Source of the DNA: an uncultured bacterium
GTDB lineage: Bacteria > Patescibacteriota > Minisyncoccia > Phycocordibacterales > CAIZLB01
Length of the DNA: 56,057 nt
Reading direction: 5' to 3'
NCBI GenBank assembly: GCA_903821355.1
Contig: CAIJKW010000049.1
Location: forward strand, 1-56,057
This document shows, piece by piece, positions 1 to 8,905 of this stretch (positions are counted from its first letter, which is position 1; each line of letters opens with the position of its first letter). The translations under genes and the position numbers were made by a program. The notes beneath the pieces were generated by a model. That model had not been told where the DNA came from. It made no database searches and saw only the letters and a list, made by a program, of their open reading frames with translations.

Positions 1-196
1 ATTTTGACCTCCCTGCAAAAACATGCTATATTAATGAGGTCTCAAGTTCTGTTCGCCCAAAAGGCGGGCTAATTTTTTTCCAAAAAACTACAAAAGTGCC
101 TTTTATATGGCTACAGATATAGTTTTTATAGAAAAGAGACTAGACGGAACTCGTCGCTTAGGCGACACTTAAACAACTAAATAACAATTAAATATT

Positions 197-1462
197 ATGT
201 TTGACCTAAAAGTAATACATTCTGTGCTCGACCAACTAGAGGAAGAGCGTGGAATCCCAAGAGAAAAAATAATGGAAGCCATAGAATTGGCCCTTGCTAC
301 TGCCTATAAAAAAGAATATGGCAGAAAAGGTCAATATATCAGGGCTATTTTTGATATAAATACAGGTAAAGTGGAATTTTGTCAGGTCAAGACAGCCGTT
401 GATGGAGATACTGCCATTTTTCCAAATGAAGATGGAACCCTGCCAGAATCAGCTTATGATAGATCAGAGGATGATGAACGTGTGATTTTTAACGATGAGC
501 AACATATCTTGCTGGATATCGCCAGAAAAATTAAGAAAGACGTTCAAGTTGGTGAAGAATTAGTCTTTCCCCTTGAATCTAAGGAGGACTACGGAAGAAT
601 CGCAGCCCAAACTGCAAAGCAAGTTATTATACAAAAGATTAGAGAGGCAGAAAAAATCTCTGTACTTAATGAATTCGGCAAAAAAGAAGGAGAGATTGTC
701 TCAGGAACAGTAGAAAGAGTAGAACGTGGCACAGTATTCATAAATATGGGCCGTGCTGTTGGTCTACTTCCTTACGATGAACAAATCCCGGGAGAGCACT
801 ATAATCAAGGCGAGAGAATTAGAGCTTGTCTAATGCGTGTTGAAGAAACACCAAGAGGAATCTTCTTGAGACTTTCCCGTGCAACACCACATTTCCTAGC
901 AGAGCTATTCAAGATAGAGGTACCAGAAATAGCAGCTGGAACAGTTGAAGTTAAAGCAGTAGCAAGAGAGGCTGGCGCAAGATCTAAGATTGCCGTTCAT
1001 GCATCTGACTCACATATCGATCCAATCGGTTCAATGGTTGGACAACGTGGAGTTCGTGTTAACACCGTCATGAGTGAATTAGGAGGAGAAAAAATTGATA
1101 TAATAGAGTGGTCAGAAAACTCAGCTGAGTTTATAGAAGAAGCCCTATCTCCTGCAAAAGTTATAAATATAAAAATCAACGAGCAAGACAAAACAGCTGT
1201 CGTTGAAGTTGCAGAGGATCAGCAATCACTAGCTATCGGAAAAGGCGGACAAAATGTAAGGCTCGCTGCAAAACTAACAGGATGGAGAATTGATATTCAA
1301 GCAGTAAAGGTTGAGGATATGGAAGAAGACAAAAATACTCATGAAACCCACAAGGATCATGCTGAACATGAGCAAGAGACAATAAAGGAAGAAGATGTTG
1401 CAAAATTAATCGATGAAGGTGTACTTGTTGAAGAAGATGCAGCTCCAACTGACGAAGAATAA
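197..1462 (+). CDS. nusA: Transcription termination/antitermination factor NusA
   Basis: 421 aa; NusA N-terminal domain, S1 segment (GEIVSGTVERVERGTVFINMGRAVGLLP), KH domains (DPIGSMVGQRGVRVNTVMSELGGEKIDII; AIGKGGQNVRLAAKLTGWRIDI); His/acid-rich C-tail. Confidence 0.97.
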   Translation: MFDLKVIHSVLDQLEEERGIPREKIMEAIELALATAYKKEYGRKGQYIRAIFDINTGKVEFCQVKTAVDGDTAIFPNEDGTLPESAYDRSEDDERVIFNDEQHILLDIARKIKKDVQVGEELVFPLESKEDYGRIAAQTAKQVIIQKIREAEKISVLNEFGKKEGEIVSGTVERVERGTVFINMGRAVGLLPYDEQIPGEHYNQGERIRACLMRVEETPRGIFLRLSRATPHFLAELFKIEVPEIAAGTVEVKAVAREAGARSKIAVHASDSHIDPIGSMVGQRGVRVNTVMSELGGEKIDIIEWSENSAEFIEEALSPAKVINIKINEQDKTAVVEVAEDQQSLAIGKGGQNVRLAAKLTGWRIDIQAVKVEDMEEDKNTHETHKDHAEHEQETIKEEDVAKLIDEGVLVEEDAAPTDEE

Positions 1463-1564
1463 ACTTCGCCAAATCCAAATACAGACAGACGCCACAAATA
1501 AAACGCGAGACAAAACAAAATATACAGACAATCAAACTAATTATCGAACATAAATTAAATAAAT

Positions 1565-2614
1565 ATGGCTTTCACAATAACAAACAAACAAAAACTTCCA
1601 AATTCAGAATTTGAAATTGAAGGAGAGATTAAGGCGGAGACCGTTGCAGAGTTTAGAGCAAAAGCCCTTCAAGATTTCAGTAATGAAATAAAAATTGACG
1701 GTTTCAGACCAGGACACATTCCTGAGAAACAAATCGTTGATAAGATTGGCGAGCTAACAATCACAGAAGAAGCAGGACGTCTTGCGCTTGAACATCATTA
1801 CGGAGAAATAATTCAATCTCTTGACCTTAAAGCTGTCGGCTCCCCCGCTGTGACAATTACAAAAGTTGCCCCAGGTGAGGCTTTTGGATTTAAAATCAAA
1901 ACTGCACTGATGCCAGAAGTCAAAATTGGAAACTACAAAAAAACTGCGAGCAAGATAATGGCAGAAAAAGTAGAGGTAAAGGTAACAGATAAAGAAGTTG
2001 ATGATTCCATTGAGGAGCTTAGAAAACAAGTTGCTCACGATGAACATCACGCTAAAAATCCCGATGACCATGGACATGATCACGGAGAACTTGAACTTCC
2101 TGAAGTAAATGAAGATTTTATAAAAAAGTTTGGCGATATAAAAACAGTTGAGGAATTCAAAGAAAAAGTTAAGGAAGGAATAACAGCTGATAAAACTCGT
2201 AAAGAAAAAGAAAAGAAGAGGCTTACAATCATGGATGAAATCATAAAAGATTCAGAGATTGAAATGCCGGGGATGCTTGTAACTTCAGAGCTTGAGAAAA
2301 TGGTAGCCGAGATGTCATCAAACATTTCTCAAATGGGACTATCTATTGAAGATTATTTGAAGCATATTGGAAAAACTCTTGAAGATATCAAGAAAGAATG
2401 GACACCGGATGCAGAAAAAAGAGCAAAGACACAGTTGCTACTTAATAAGATTGCGATCGATGAAAAGATTGAGGTCTCAGAAGACGCAATCAAGAAAGAA
2501 GTTGATGCCCTACTTAACTATTACAAAGATGCAGATCGTGTTAGAGCAACAATTTATGTTGAGACAGTGATGCTAAACGAGGCGGTGTGGAAATGGTTGG
2601 AGGAGCAGAAGTAA
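1565..2614 (+). CDS. tig: Trigger factor, apparently lacking the PPIase domain
   Basis: 349 aa; N-terminal ribosome-binding region with GFRPGHIP signature, C-terminal chaperone region; region expected to hold the FKBP domain is replaced by a short His-rich linker. Confidence 0.9.
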   Translation: MAFTITNKQKLPNSEFEIEGEIKAETVAEFRAKALQDFSNEIKIDGFRPGHIPEKQIVDKIGELTITEEAGRLALEHHYGEIIQSLDLKAVGSPAVTITKVAPGEAFGFKIKTALMPEVKIGNYKKTASKIMAEKVEVKVTDKEVDDSIEELRKQVAHDEHHAKNPDDHGHDHGELELPEVNEDFIKKFGDIKTVEEFKEKVKEGITADKTRKEKEKKRLTIMDEIIKDSEIEMPGMLVTSELEKMVAEMSSNISQMGLSIEDYLKHIGKTLEDIKKEWTPDAEKRAKTQLLLNKIAIDEKIEVSEDAIKKEVDALLNYYKDADRVRATIYVETVMLNEAVWKWLEEQK

Positions 2615-2640
2615 ACTTTGTAAAGATTGAATCATAATAT

Positions 2641-2671
2641 AAAAGCACCCGAAATAAATCGGGTGTTTTTA
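2641..2671. terminator. Bidirectional intrinsic terminator between convergent tig and TrmB-family gene
   Basis: AAAAGCACCCGA-AATAAA-TCGGGTGTTTTT perfect stem with T/A tracts on both sides. Confidence 0.85.
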
Positions 2672-2673
2672 TA

Positions 2674-3420
2674 TTAGTTCCTCTCCTTAGAAACTGCCCA
2701 CAGAGCTTCAAACAAACCTCGCATTGTATTTGCAAATTCTTGATTCTCCACAACAAAACCAAAATTTTCATCGGCAGTGGATATAATTGAAACCTTGTTA
2801 TCATAAATAAAAATAGTTTCAGCAGTGTGAATAAAATCAGGAGCAAGTCTCAAATCACGCATAATATTTGTTTGATATATATCTTCCATCACCTCCGTGC
2901 TTTTCATTCTTATACTTCTTGCTATTATGTCTTTCTTTACTCTTTGCACCAGCCATTCGTCAATAAAATCCTTACCAACCATGTCGATAACGTCCGCTCC
3001 AGATCCAATAAATAAATATTCCTTGTTTTTAACCTTCAAAACATCGTCAAATATACCCCTAATTGCCTTTTGACCTGAAAAATATAGGAGAGTTGGCCCA
3101 TCTGTCTTTGGTTTATAAAGTTTTAGCAGATCTACTGAAACTTTTTTAGCAGTAACCATCTGAGTTTCAATTTGTTTGACCAAAACTTCCGGCGATTCTG
3201 CCTTATATTTAATTTTCTTTGCATTCGGTATCACAGAGACCAAGCCCTTCTCTGACAATTCATCCAAAACCAAATAACATGTTGGCCTTTTAATGTTTGA
3301 CGAATGAGCAAGGCTAGCAACAGAAAATGTCCCAAACTCTAGGGCCTTAATATATACAACGGCCTGTCTTTCTGTTAGACCAAGTGAAATCAACTTATTC
3401 TTATACTCAATAGTGTCCAT
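2674..3420 (-). CDS. TrmB-family HTH transcriptional regulator (copy 1)
   Basis: LTERQAVVYIKALEFGTFSVASLAHSSNIKRPTCYLVLDELSEKGLV winged-helix pattern typical of TrmB/sugar-specific regulators. Confidence 0.85.
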   Translation of the reverse strand: MDTIEYKNKLISLGLTERQAVVYIKALEFGTFSVASLAHSSNIKRPTCYLVLDELSEKGLVSVIPNAKKIKYKAESPEVLVKQIETQMVTAKKVSVDLLKLYKPKTDGPTLLYFSGQKAIRGIFDDVLKVKNKEYLFIGSGADVIDMVGKDFIDEWLVQRVKKDIIARSIRMKSTEVMEDIYQTNIMRDLRLAPDFIHTAETIFIYDNKVSIISTADENFGFVVENQEFANTMRGLFEALWAVSKERN

Positions 3421-3533
3421 TACCTTTAATGATATAGCTCTTACCCCATTTTGTCAAAATCTGTGACAACATTTCATGAATCCTAATATATGGCTAAATA
3501 TAGTAACTATATCTATATTTGTGTCACCCTTCT

Positions 3534-3562
3534 TTGACAATATATAGCATTTGTTTTATTAT
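3534..3562 (+). promoter_or_regulatory. Sigma70-type promoter for SBP copy 1
   Basis: TTGACA (3534-3539), 17 bp spacer, TATTAT (3557-3562); ATG only 6 nt downstream of the -10 box. Confidence 0.75.
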
Positions 3563-3568
3563 ATAACC

Positions 3569-4669
3569 ATGATAAATATAAACATAAAAAACAAAAACAG
3601 AAATATATTGGTAATAATCTTAGTCTTAGCCGTGATTATAGTTGGATCAATCATGAGCTCAAACAAAAATGGTAAGTTAGCTATTGGTGCAGTACTCCCC
3701 CTTACCGGACCAGCACAGTTTTTTGGTGAAGAAATGAAGAAGGGTATGGATCTAGCCAATCAAGGCTTTAATGTTAATTTAGTTTATGAGGATAGCCGAT
3801 CGGACACAAACTCTGGGATTTCTGCATATCAAAAGCTAAAATCACAAAACAATCTAGGCGCAGTTATATTGTCTCTAAGTTCAGTAGCAAATGCAGTTGT
3901 TCCTATCGCAGAGAAGGATAATGTTTTATCAATGCAAACATTAGTATCAGCTAGAAAAGTGAAGGGTGATATGTCTATTAGATATTTTACATCAGCAGAA
4001 CAAGAAGCGCCCATCATGGCAAACTTTGCTGTAAACTCTCTCAGACTAAAGAATATCGCAATTCTAAGCAGTAATGATGAATACGGAAAAACATATGCGG
4101 AAGTATTCAAAAATACTGTAGAGAGTGCTGGTGGAAAAGTTGTGGATGTAGAGGAGTTTGATAAAAAAGATCAAGATTTCAAAACTCAAATCACTAAAAT
4201 CAAAAGTTCTGGTGCAGACAGTGTCTATGTTATTGGACTAGACAATCAGCTTGTTAGTATTTTTAAACAAATGCACGATATGAATCTAATGCAAACAAAA
4301 ATGACAAACTGGGTACTATCTTCTCCAAGTGTTCAAGAAAAAGTTGGCGTTAACGGTGAAGGAGTTTATATGACAACACCGGAATATTATTTGTCTGGAA
4401 ACCAAAAGGTTCAAGATTTCACAAACGCTTATGTTAAAAGATACAATTCTAAGCCAAGTGCATATTCTGCAATAGGTTATGATCTTACTGGTATCTTTAG
4501 CCAAGCAGTTAAGGGTGCTAAGAATTCAAAGGAGGTGCTAACTAACCTAAAAAACATAAGGGATTACGATGGGCTAATGGGAAAACTGAATGTCAGCGAT
4601 AAAGGAGAAATTACCTTTCCGCTTTTCCCTGCAAAAATTGAGAATGAAAAAATGGTGTTGGTTAAATAA
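3569..4669 (+). CDS. Membrane-anchored ABC-type substrate-binding protein (Leu/Ile/Val-binding, Peripla_BP_6-like), copy 1
   Basis: KLAIGAVLPLTGPAQFFGEEMKKGMDLA, type-I periplasmic binding fold motifs; N-terminal TM segment; ATG at 3569 preferred to track start 3551. Confidence 0.87.
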   Translation: MININIKNKNRNILVIILVLAVIIVGSIMSSNKNGKLAIGAVLPLTGPAQFFGEEMKKGMDLANQGFNVNLVYEDSRSDTNSGISAYQKLKSQNNLGAVILSLSSVANAVVPIAEKDNVLSMQTLVSARKVKGDMSIRYFTSAEQEAPIMANFAVNSLRLKNIAILSSNDEYGKTYAEVFKNTVESAGGKVVDVEEFDKKDQDFKTQITKIKSSGADSVYVIGLDNQLVSIFKQMHDMNLMQTKMTNWVLSSPSVQEKVGVNGEGVYMTTPEYYLSGNQKVQDFTNAYVKRYNSKPSAYSAIGYDLTGIFSQAVKGAKNSKEVLTNLKNIRDYDGLMGKLNVSDKGEITFPLFPAKIENEKMVLVK

Positions 4670-4690
4670 TATTTCTAAGGCAACAAGAAT

Positions 4691-4727
4691 ACAAAAACTC
4701 GCACATAATTCTGTTGCGAGTTTTTGT
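4691..4727. terminator. Bidirectional intrinsic terminator
   Basis: ACAAAAACTCGCA ... TGCGAGTTTTTGT inverted repeat between convergent genes. Confidence 0.85.
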
Positions 4728-4754
4728 TAATATATATTTACGATTTTATATTTC

Positions 4755-5879
4755 TTATTTTACCTGCATAACCTTCCAAGTACTATCTTTAACATCACCT
4801 TTCTTATCAAAGCTATATACTCCCGCATAACCATGATACGGTGCAACGTCAGACTTAAGATAATCTTTAAGGTCCATATTACCTTTATTTTGCAAAGCAG
4901 AAACCAGAAGCATTAAACTATCATATCCTCTATCTGCATACGCTCCAGGATATTCATTGTATCTAGCTTTGTATGCTTCGTTGAAAGATTCTGAATCTTT
5001 AGGACTAATCACAAAAATATTATCTTCATTCTTTATTTTTACGACTCCCTTTTTCTGAAGACCTAGAGGAATTTCTGTAGCCATAAGAATTTGAAAGTTT
5101 GCTTTTAATTCTTGTTTCTTTGTAATTAGAACTGTTGTCGCTTGATCAAAACCTGTGTAAAGAATTCCATCGACACCAGCGTCTTTTGCTTTTAGAATAA
5201 TTGATTTTATTCCGCCACCATCTACTGAGTTTTCCGTGTAAGTAAACCTTTCGACAAAGACAAGCTCCGCTCCAGAATTTTTAATAGCTTTTTCAAACGG
5301 AGCGATGTGACTTTCTGACCACCCACTATTCTCCACAACAATCGCTATTTTTTTCAACCCTCTTTCCTTAATCCAATCTGTTGCGTATTTTTCTTTAGCT
5401 TCGTTTTTGGGAGCGCCAAAGAAAAAGTAATCTGAGTTTGCAGTTACGAACTCACTCGTGTTTGCAGGGCTCATTGATACGATTTTATTTTTCTCAACAA
5501 CGGGTCCGGCTGCATCAGCCAAGAAGCTCCATGTAGGACCAATGATTGCTTGAGGGTGATTGAAGTCTACCATTTTCTGAATTGCAGTGATGGTGTTTTT
5601 GGGATTAGTTTGATCATCTTCATAGACAACCTTAACTTTCACACCCTTCTTTGCTAATTCTTCTTTAGCAAACTCAATACCACTTTTAATGTTGTTTCCA
5701 TCAATTGACGCCATTCCAGTTTCTGATAACACGGCACCAATAACTATCTCTTGATTATCAGCTTTAAAGTTACCAAGATTTTTACCAGAGGCCAATTCAC
5801 TTTTAAAAACAGTCCAACCTAGTATCGCTAATATCACAATCACTATCACAGATATAACTATATTCTTTTTGTTTTTCAT
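4755..5879 (-). CDS. Membrane-anchored ABC-type substrate-binding protein (Peripla_BP_6-like), copy 2
   Basis: EIVIGAVLSETGMASIDGNNIKSGIEFAKEEL...; N-terminal TM segment, no lipobox Cys. Confidence 0.87.
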   Translation of the reverse strand: MKNKKNIVISVIVIVILAILGWTVFKSELASGKNLGNFKADNQEIVIGAVLSETGMASIDGNNIKSGIEFAKEELAKKGVKVKVVYEDDQTNPKNTITAIQKMVDFNHPQAIIGPTWSFLADAAGPVVEKNKIVSMSPANTSEFVTANSDYFFFGAPKNEAKEKYATDWIKERGLKKIAIVVENSGWSESHIAPFEKAIKNSGAELVFVERFTYTENSVDGGGIKSIILKAKDAGVDGILYTGFDQATTVLITKKQELKANFQILMATEIPLGLQKKGVVKIKNEDNIFVISPKDSESFNEAYKARYNEYPGAYADRGYDSLMLLVSALQNKGNMDLKDYLKSDVAPYHGYAGVYSFDKKGDVKDSTWKVMQVK

Positions 5880-5998
5880 TTTTATTGAATTTAATTTGTA
5901 ACAGAATATATTATTTCAGATTTGTCAACTATTACAATGGTTTATTGACAAAGTTATATATATAAAATAGTATATAAATGAAAGCTTAAATCAAACAT

Positions 5999-6763
5999 AT
6001 GTCAATAAATCTTGATAGAAACATACCAACAAAACTCTTAAATGACTTCCAAAAGCTTGGTTTTAGCGATAAAACAGCCCGAGTTTACTACTCCCTTTTA
6101 AAACTTGGCTCTGTTGGCGCCTCCAAGATAGTTAAAGAAACAGGCCTGCACAATCAGTTTGTCTATAATTCGCTCAAAGAATTGGAAGAAAAGAACATGG
6201 TTAGATTCAGTTTAAAGAACGGCAGAAAGCAATTTGAAGCACAAAATCCTTCTCTTTTGGTGTTAGAAGCTGAAAAACAAAAGGTTATCGCGGAAAACCT
6301 ATCGCAAAACCTATCTAGTTTAATTGATTATGTTGATGAACAGACGTTTGATGTTATAAAAGGAACAGAATCCTTTGTGGCATCAGAATTCAAAGCTCTA
6401 CAAGAAGCTCCAAATGGATCAGAATTCTTGGTTATAGGAGGTATTGGAGATCAATATGCTGAAACAATGGGTAACCTTCTAAACGAGTATGAATATCAGA
6501 GAAACAAAAAGGGTATTAGTGTCAGATACTTAGGATCATTAGGGCAAGAAGAACATATTAAAGAAAAATATGACCCTAGATCAAATTTTAAATCCAGACT
6601 ACTCGATGGCCGATTTGAAAATGAAGTTAATATGAGTATTTTTCCAAATGAGGTGGTATTTAACCTATTTGGAACACCACATGTACGATTTGCTATTAAA
6701 AGCCCTAAAATGGTAGAAAGTTATAGAAAGTTTTTTGAGGTTTTGTGGAGTATGGGGAAATAG
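5999..6763 (+). CDS. TrmB-family HTH transcriptional regulator (copy 2)
   Basis: LGFSDKTARVYYSLLKLGSVGASKIVKETGLHNQFVYNSLKELEEKNMV; divergent from SBP copy 2. Confidence 0.83.
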   Translation: MSINLDRNIPTKLLNDFQKLGFSDKTARVYYSLLKLGSVGASKIVKETGLHNQFVYNSLKELEEKNMVRFSLKNGRKQFEAQNPSLLVLEAEKQKVIAENLSQNLSSLIDYVDEQTFDVIKGTESFVASEFKALQEAPNGSEFLVIGGIGDQYAETMGNLLNEYEYQRNKKGISVRYLGSLGQEEHIKEKYDPRSNFKSRLLDGRFENEVNMSIFPNEVVFNLFGTPHVRFAIKSPKMVESYRKFFEVLWSMGK

Positions 6764-6766
6764 ATA

Positions 6767-7537
6767 TCAAAATTCAGCCTTGTTTTGAGCCCCAAAATCA
6801 GGCTCCAACGTATTCCAAATATACAAAAACAATCCTTCAAACATGGTTGAGACAATTTTTGAATCTATAATAATAGAGTAAACCTCGTTTTCTTTGAAAG
6901 AAAAGAAGAATACATCAGAACCAATAATAGCAAAAGAACCACCAGGCCACTTCTTTGGCATTTCACGCGTTATTCTATAAGGGTCACTCTTATAGTGTTC
7001 ATGAACACCCAAACCATTTGGTACAAGCAAAAAAGTAGTAGCGCCCGTCTTTTTATTCTTGCGCTCTCTCCAGTCAAAAAAGAACTTTGGAAACAATTCC
7101 GTCAATTGCGACTCAAAAAAAGCATAGACCAGCTTCAATCTCTCTTGAACCATGACATCCAACATGTGTTCAAATGCTATTTTTACACCCTCAACCCCAA
7201 CGAGAACCCTAGTTTTAGGGTTATCTCTTTCCAATTTGAACATACTATTCAGATCCCCAAATATTTCATTTAAGGCCAATTCCTTATTTTTCAATATCCT
7301 TTTAAGATTTTCAGGATTCTCTGCGGAGTAGTATTTAACGTTGTTTTTCTTCCAACTGGATACTAACCCTTGAGATTCAAGCTCTTCTAGAATCGCATAT
7401 ACCGTAGTTCTTGGTATTTTACTGTTTGTGGCCACCTTATAGACGGGTACATCCTGCTCTCTGAGTAAGCTGACGTATATCTTTGCTGCCTTTTCACTTA
7501 TCCCAAATTCTTCTAGTTTTTGCAATATATCTTCCAT
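6767..7537 (-). CDS. TrmB-family HTH transcriptional regulator (copy 3)
   Basis: FGISEKAAKIYVSLLREQDVPVYKVATNSKIPRTTVYAILEELESQGLV. Confidence 0.87.
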   Translation of the reverse strand: MEDILQKLEEFGISEKAAKIYVSLLREQDVPVYKVATNSKIPRTTVYAILEELESQGLVSSWKKNNVKYYSAENPENLKRILKNKELALNEIFGDLNSMFKLERDNPKTRVLVGVEGVKIAFEHMLDVMVQERLKLVYAFFESQLTELFPKFFFDWRERKNKKTGATTFLLVPNGLGVHEHYKSDPYRITREMPKKWPGGSFAIIGSDVFFFSFKENEVYSIIIDSKIVSTMFEGLFLYIWNTLEPDFGAQNKAEF

Positions 7538-7691
7538 ATTCTATATTGTGTCAGAAATACCGACAACAGTAAATAGTCTTTTCTATGGCTTATTTACTTA
7601 ATAAACTGGAATATATAAAATATACAATCGATTTTTATGACAAGAAATACAATGCAACATATAATAGTGTTTGTAAACTAATATATAAAAT

Positions 7692-8834
7692 ATGAAAAGA
7701 AAAAACATTTGGATACTCGTAATAGTAGCAATCGTAATCATAGCTATAATAATTAATGTTAATAAATCAGCAAAATCTGCCAATAACATTAAAATAGGGG
7801 CCACTTTAGCATTATTTGGTAACCTTTCTTATATTGGAGAATCAGAAAAGAATGGTTTAACAATGGCCATCGAGGATATAAACAAAGCTGGAGGTATAAA
7901 AGGCAAGAAGCTAGAGCTTATAACTGAGGATAATCAAGGATTAGCAAACCCCGCGGTGTCAGGTGCAAAGAAACTAATCGAGGTAAATAAGATTGATGTT
8001 TTATTCTCTTCCTTTACTCACATCACTCAAGCTGTGCAAGACACTGTAGCTACAGCAAAAATACCAATGATCTACGCTTCTGCGCTAGCTCAAATCGCAG
8101 AGAGTAATGACCTATTCTTCAGAGACTACTTTGATACAAAAGATATGGGTAAAACTATTGCAAATCAAATTGTTATAGACAATCATAAAAGAATTGCTTA
8201 TCTTGGTCAAAATAACACAGCTTGTAATGAATATCTTGGCGTAGCAAAAGAAATACTCGCAAAGAATGGGAAGTCTGTTGTTGCTGAATATATGTTTGCA
8301 CCTGAAGATAATGATTTTAAAACCAGTCTAACAAAGATCAAGACTTCAAACCCTGATGCAATATTTACCTGTTCTCATACCAAGTCGGATATCTTAATGA
8401 GACAAATGGATCAGTTGGGAATGATTAATATACAGACATACCAATTGCTTGCTCCATTTTTGCCAAGTGGCGACACAGTAGAAGTTAGAAATCTTTACGA
8501 AAAAAATAAAACAGTTTCAGGATGGTTTGGATTCGTTTATGGATCATTAACAGAGAAGCAAAAAGAATTCAAAGACAGGTACGAAAAAAGATTTGGGGTT
8601 AAGCTTGCTGCTGATGCAACCTTTGCCTATGACGATGTTATTGCGATGTCTCCCGTTATAGAAAAATGTCTAAACAATAATGGAAAGATAGATAGTGTTT
8701 GTTTCTCAGAGAATTTTAAGAAGACTAACCATGATGGAATTTCAGGTCTACTTACATTCAATGACAAGGGTGTATCTCAAAGAGACAGCTTGCTTATGCA
8801 GATTAAGGATGGTGAGTGGGTTACTGTGAAATAA
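7692..8834 (+). CDS. Membrane-anchored ABC-type substrate-binding protein (Peripla_BP_6-like), copy 3
   Basis: NIKIGATLALFGNLSYIGESEKNGLTMAIEDINKAGGIKGKKLELITEDNQ; N-terminal TM segment, no lipobox. Confidence 0.9.
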   Translation: MKRKNIWILVIVAIVIIAIIINVNKSAKSANNIKIGATLALFGNLSYIGESEKNGLTMAIEDINKAGGIKGKKLELITEDNQGLANPAVSGAKKLIEVNKIDVLFSSFTHITQAVQDTVATAKIPMIYASALAQIAESNDLFFRDYFDTKDMGKTIANQIVIDNHKRIAYLGQNNTACNEYLGVAKEILAKNGKSVVAEYMFAPEDNDFKTSLTKIKTSNPDAIFTCSHTKSDILMRQMDQLGMINIQTYQLLAPFLPSGDTVEVRNLYEKNKTVSGWFGFVYGSLTEKQKEFKDRYEKRFGVKLAADATFAYDDVIAMSPVIEKCLNNNGKIDSVCFSENFKKTNHDGISGLLTFNDKGVSQRDSLLMQIKDGEWVTVK

Positions 8835-8859
8835 CAGAATTTAGAAGTAACGCAAAAAC

Positions 8860-8893
8860 AAAAAAAGAGCTTTGAAATAAGGCTCTTTTTTTA
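8860..8893. terminator. Bidirectional intrinsic terminator
   Basis: AAAAAAAGAGC ... GCTCTTTTTTT between convergent SBP copy 3 and rsmE. Confidence 0.85.
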
Positions 8894-8905
8894 TGTTAAA
8901 ACATA

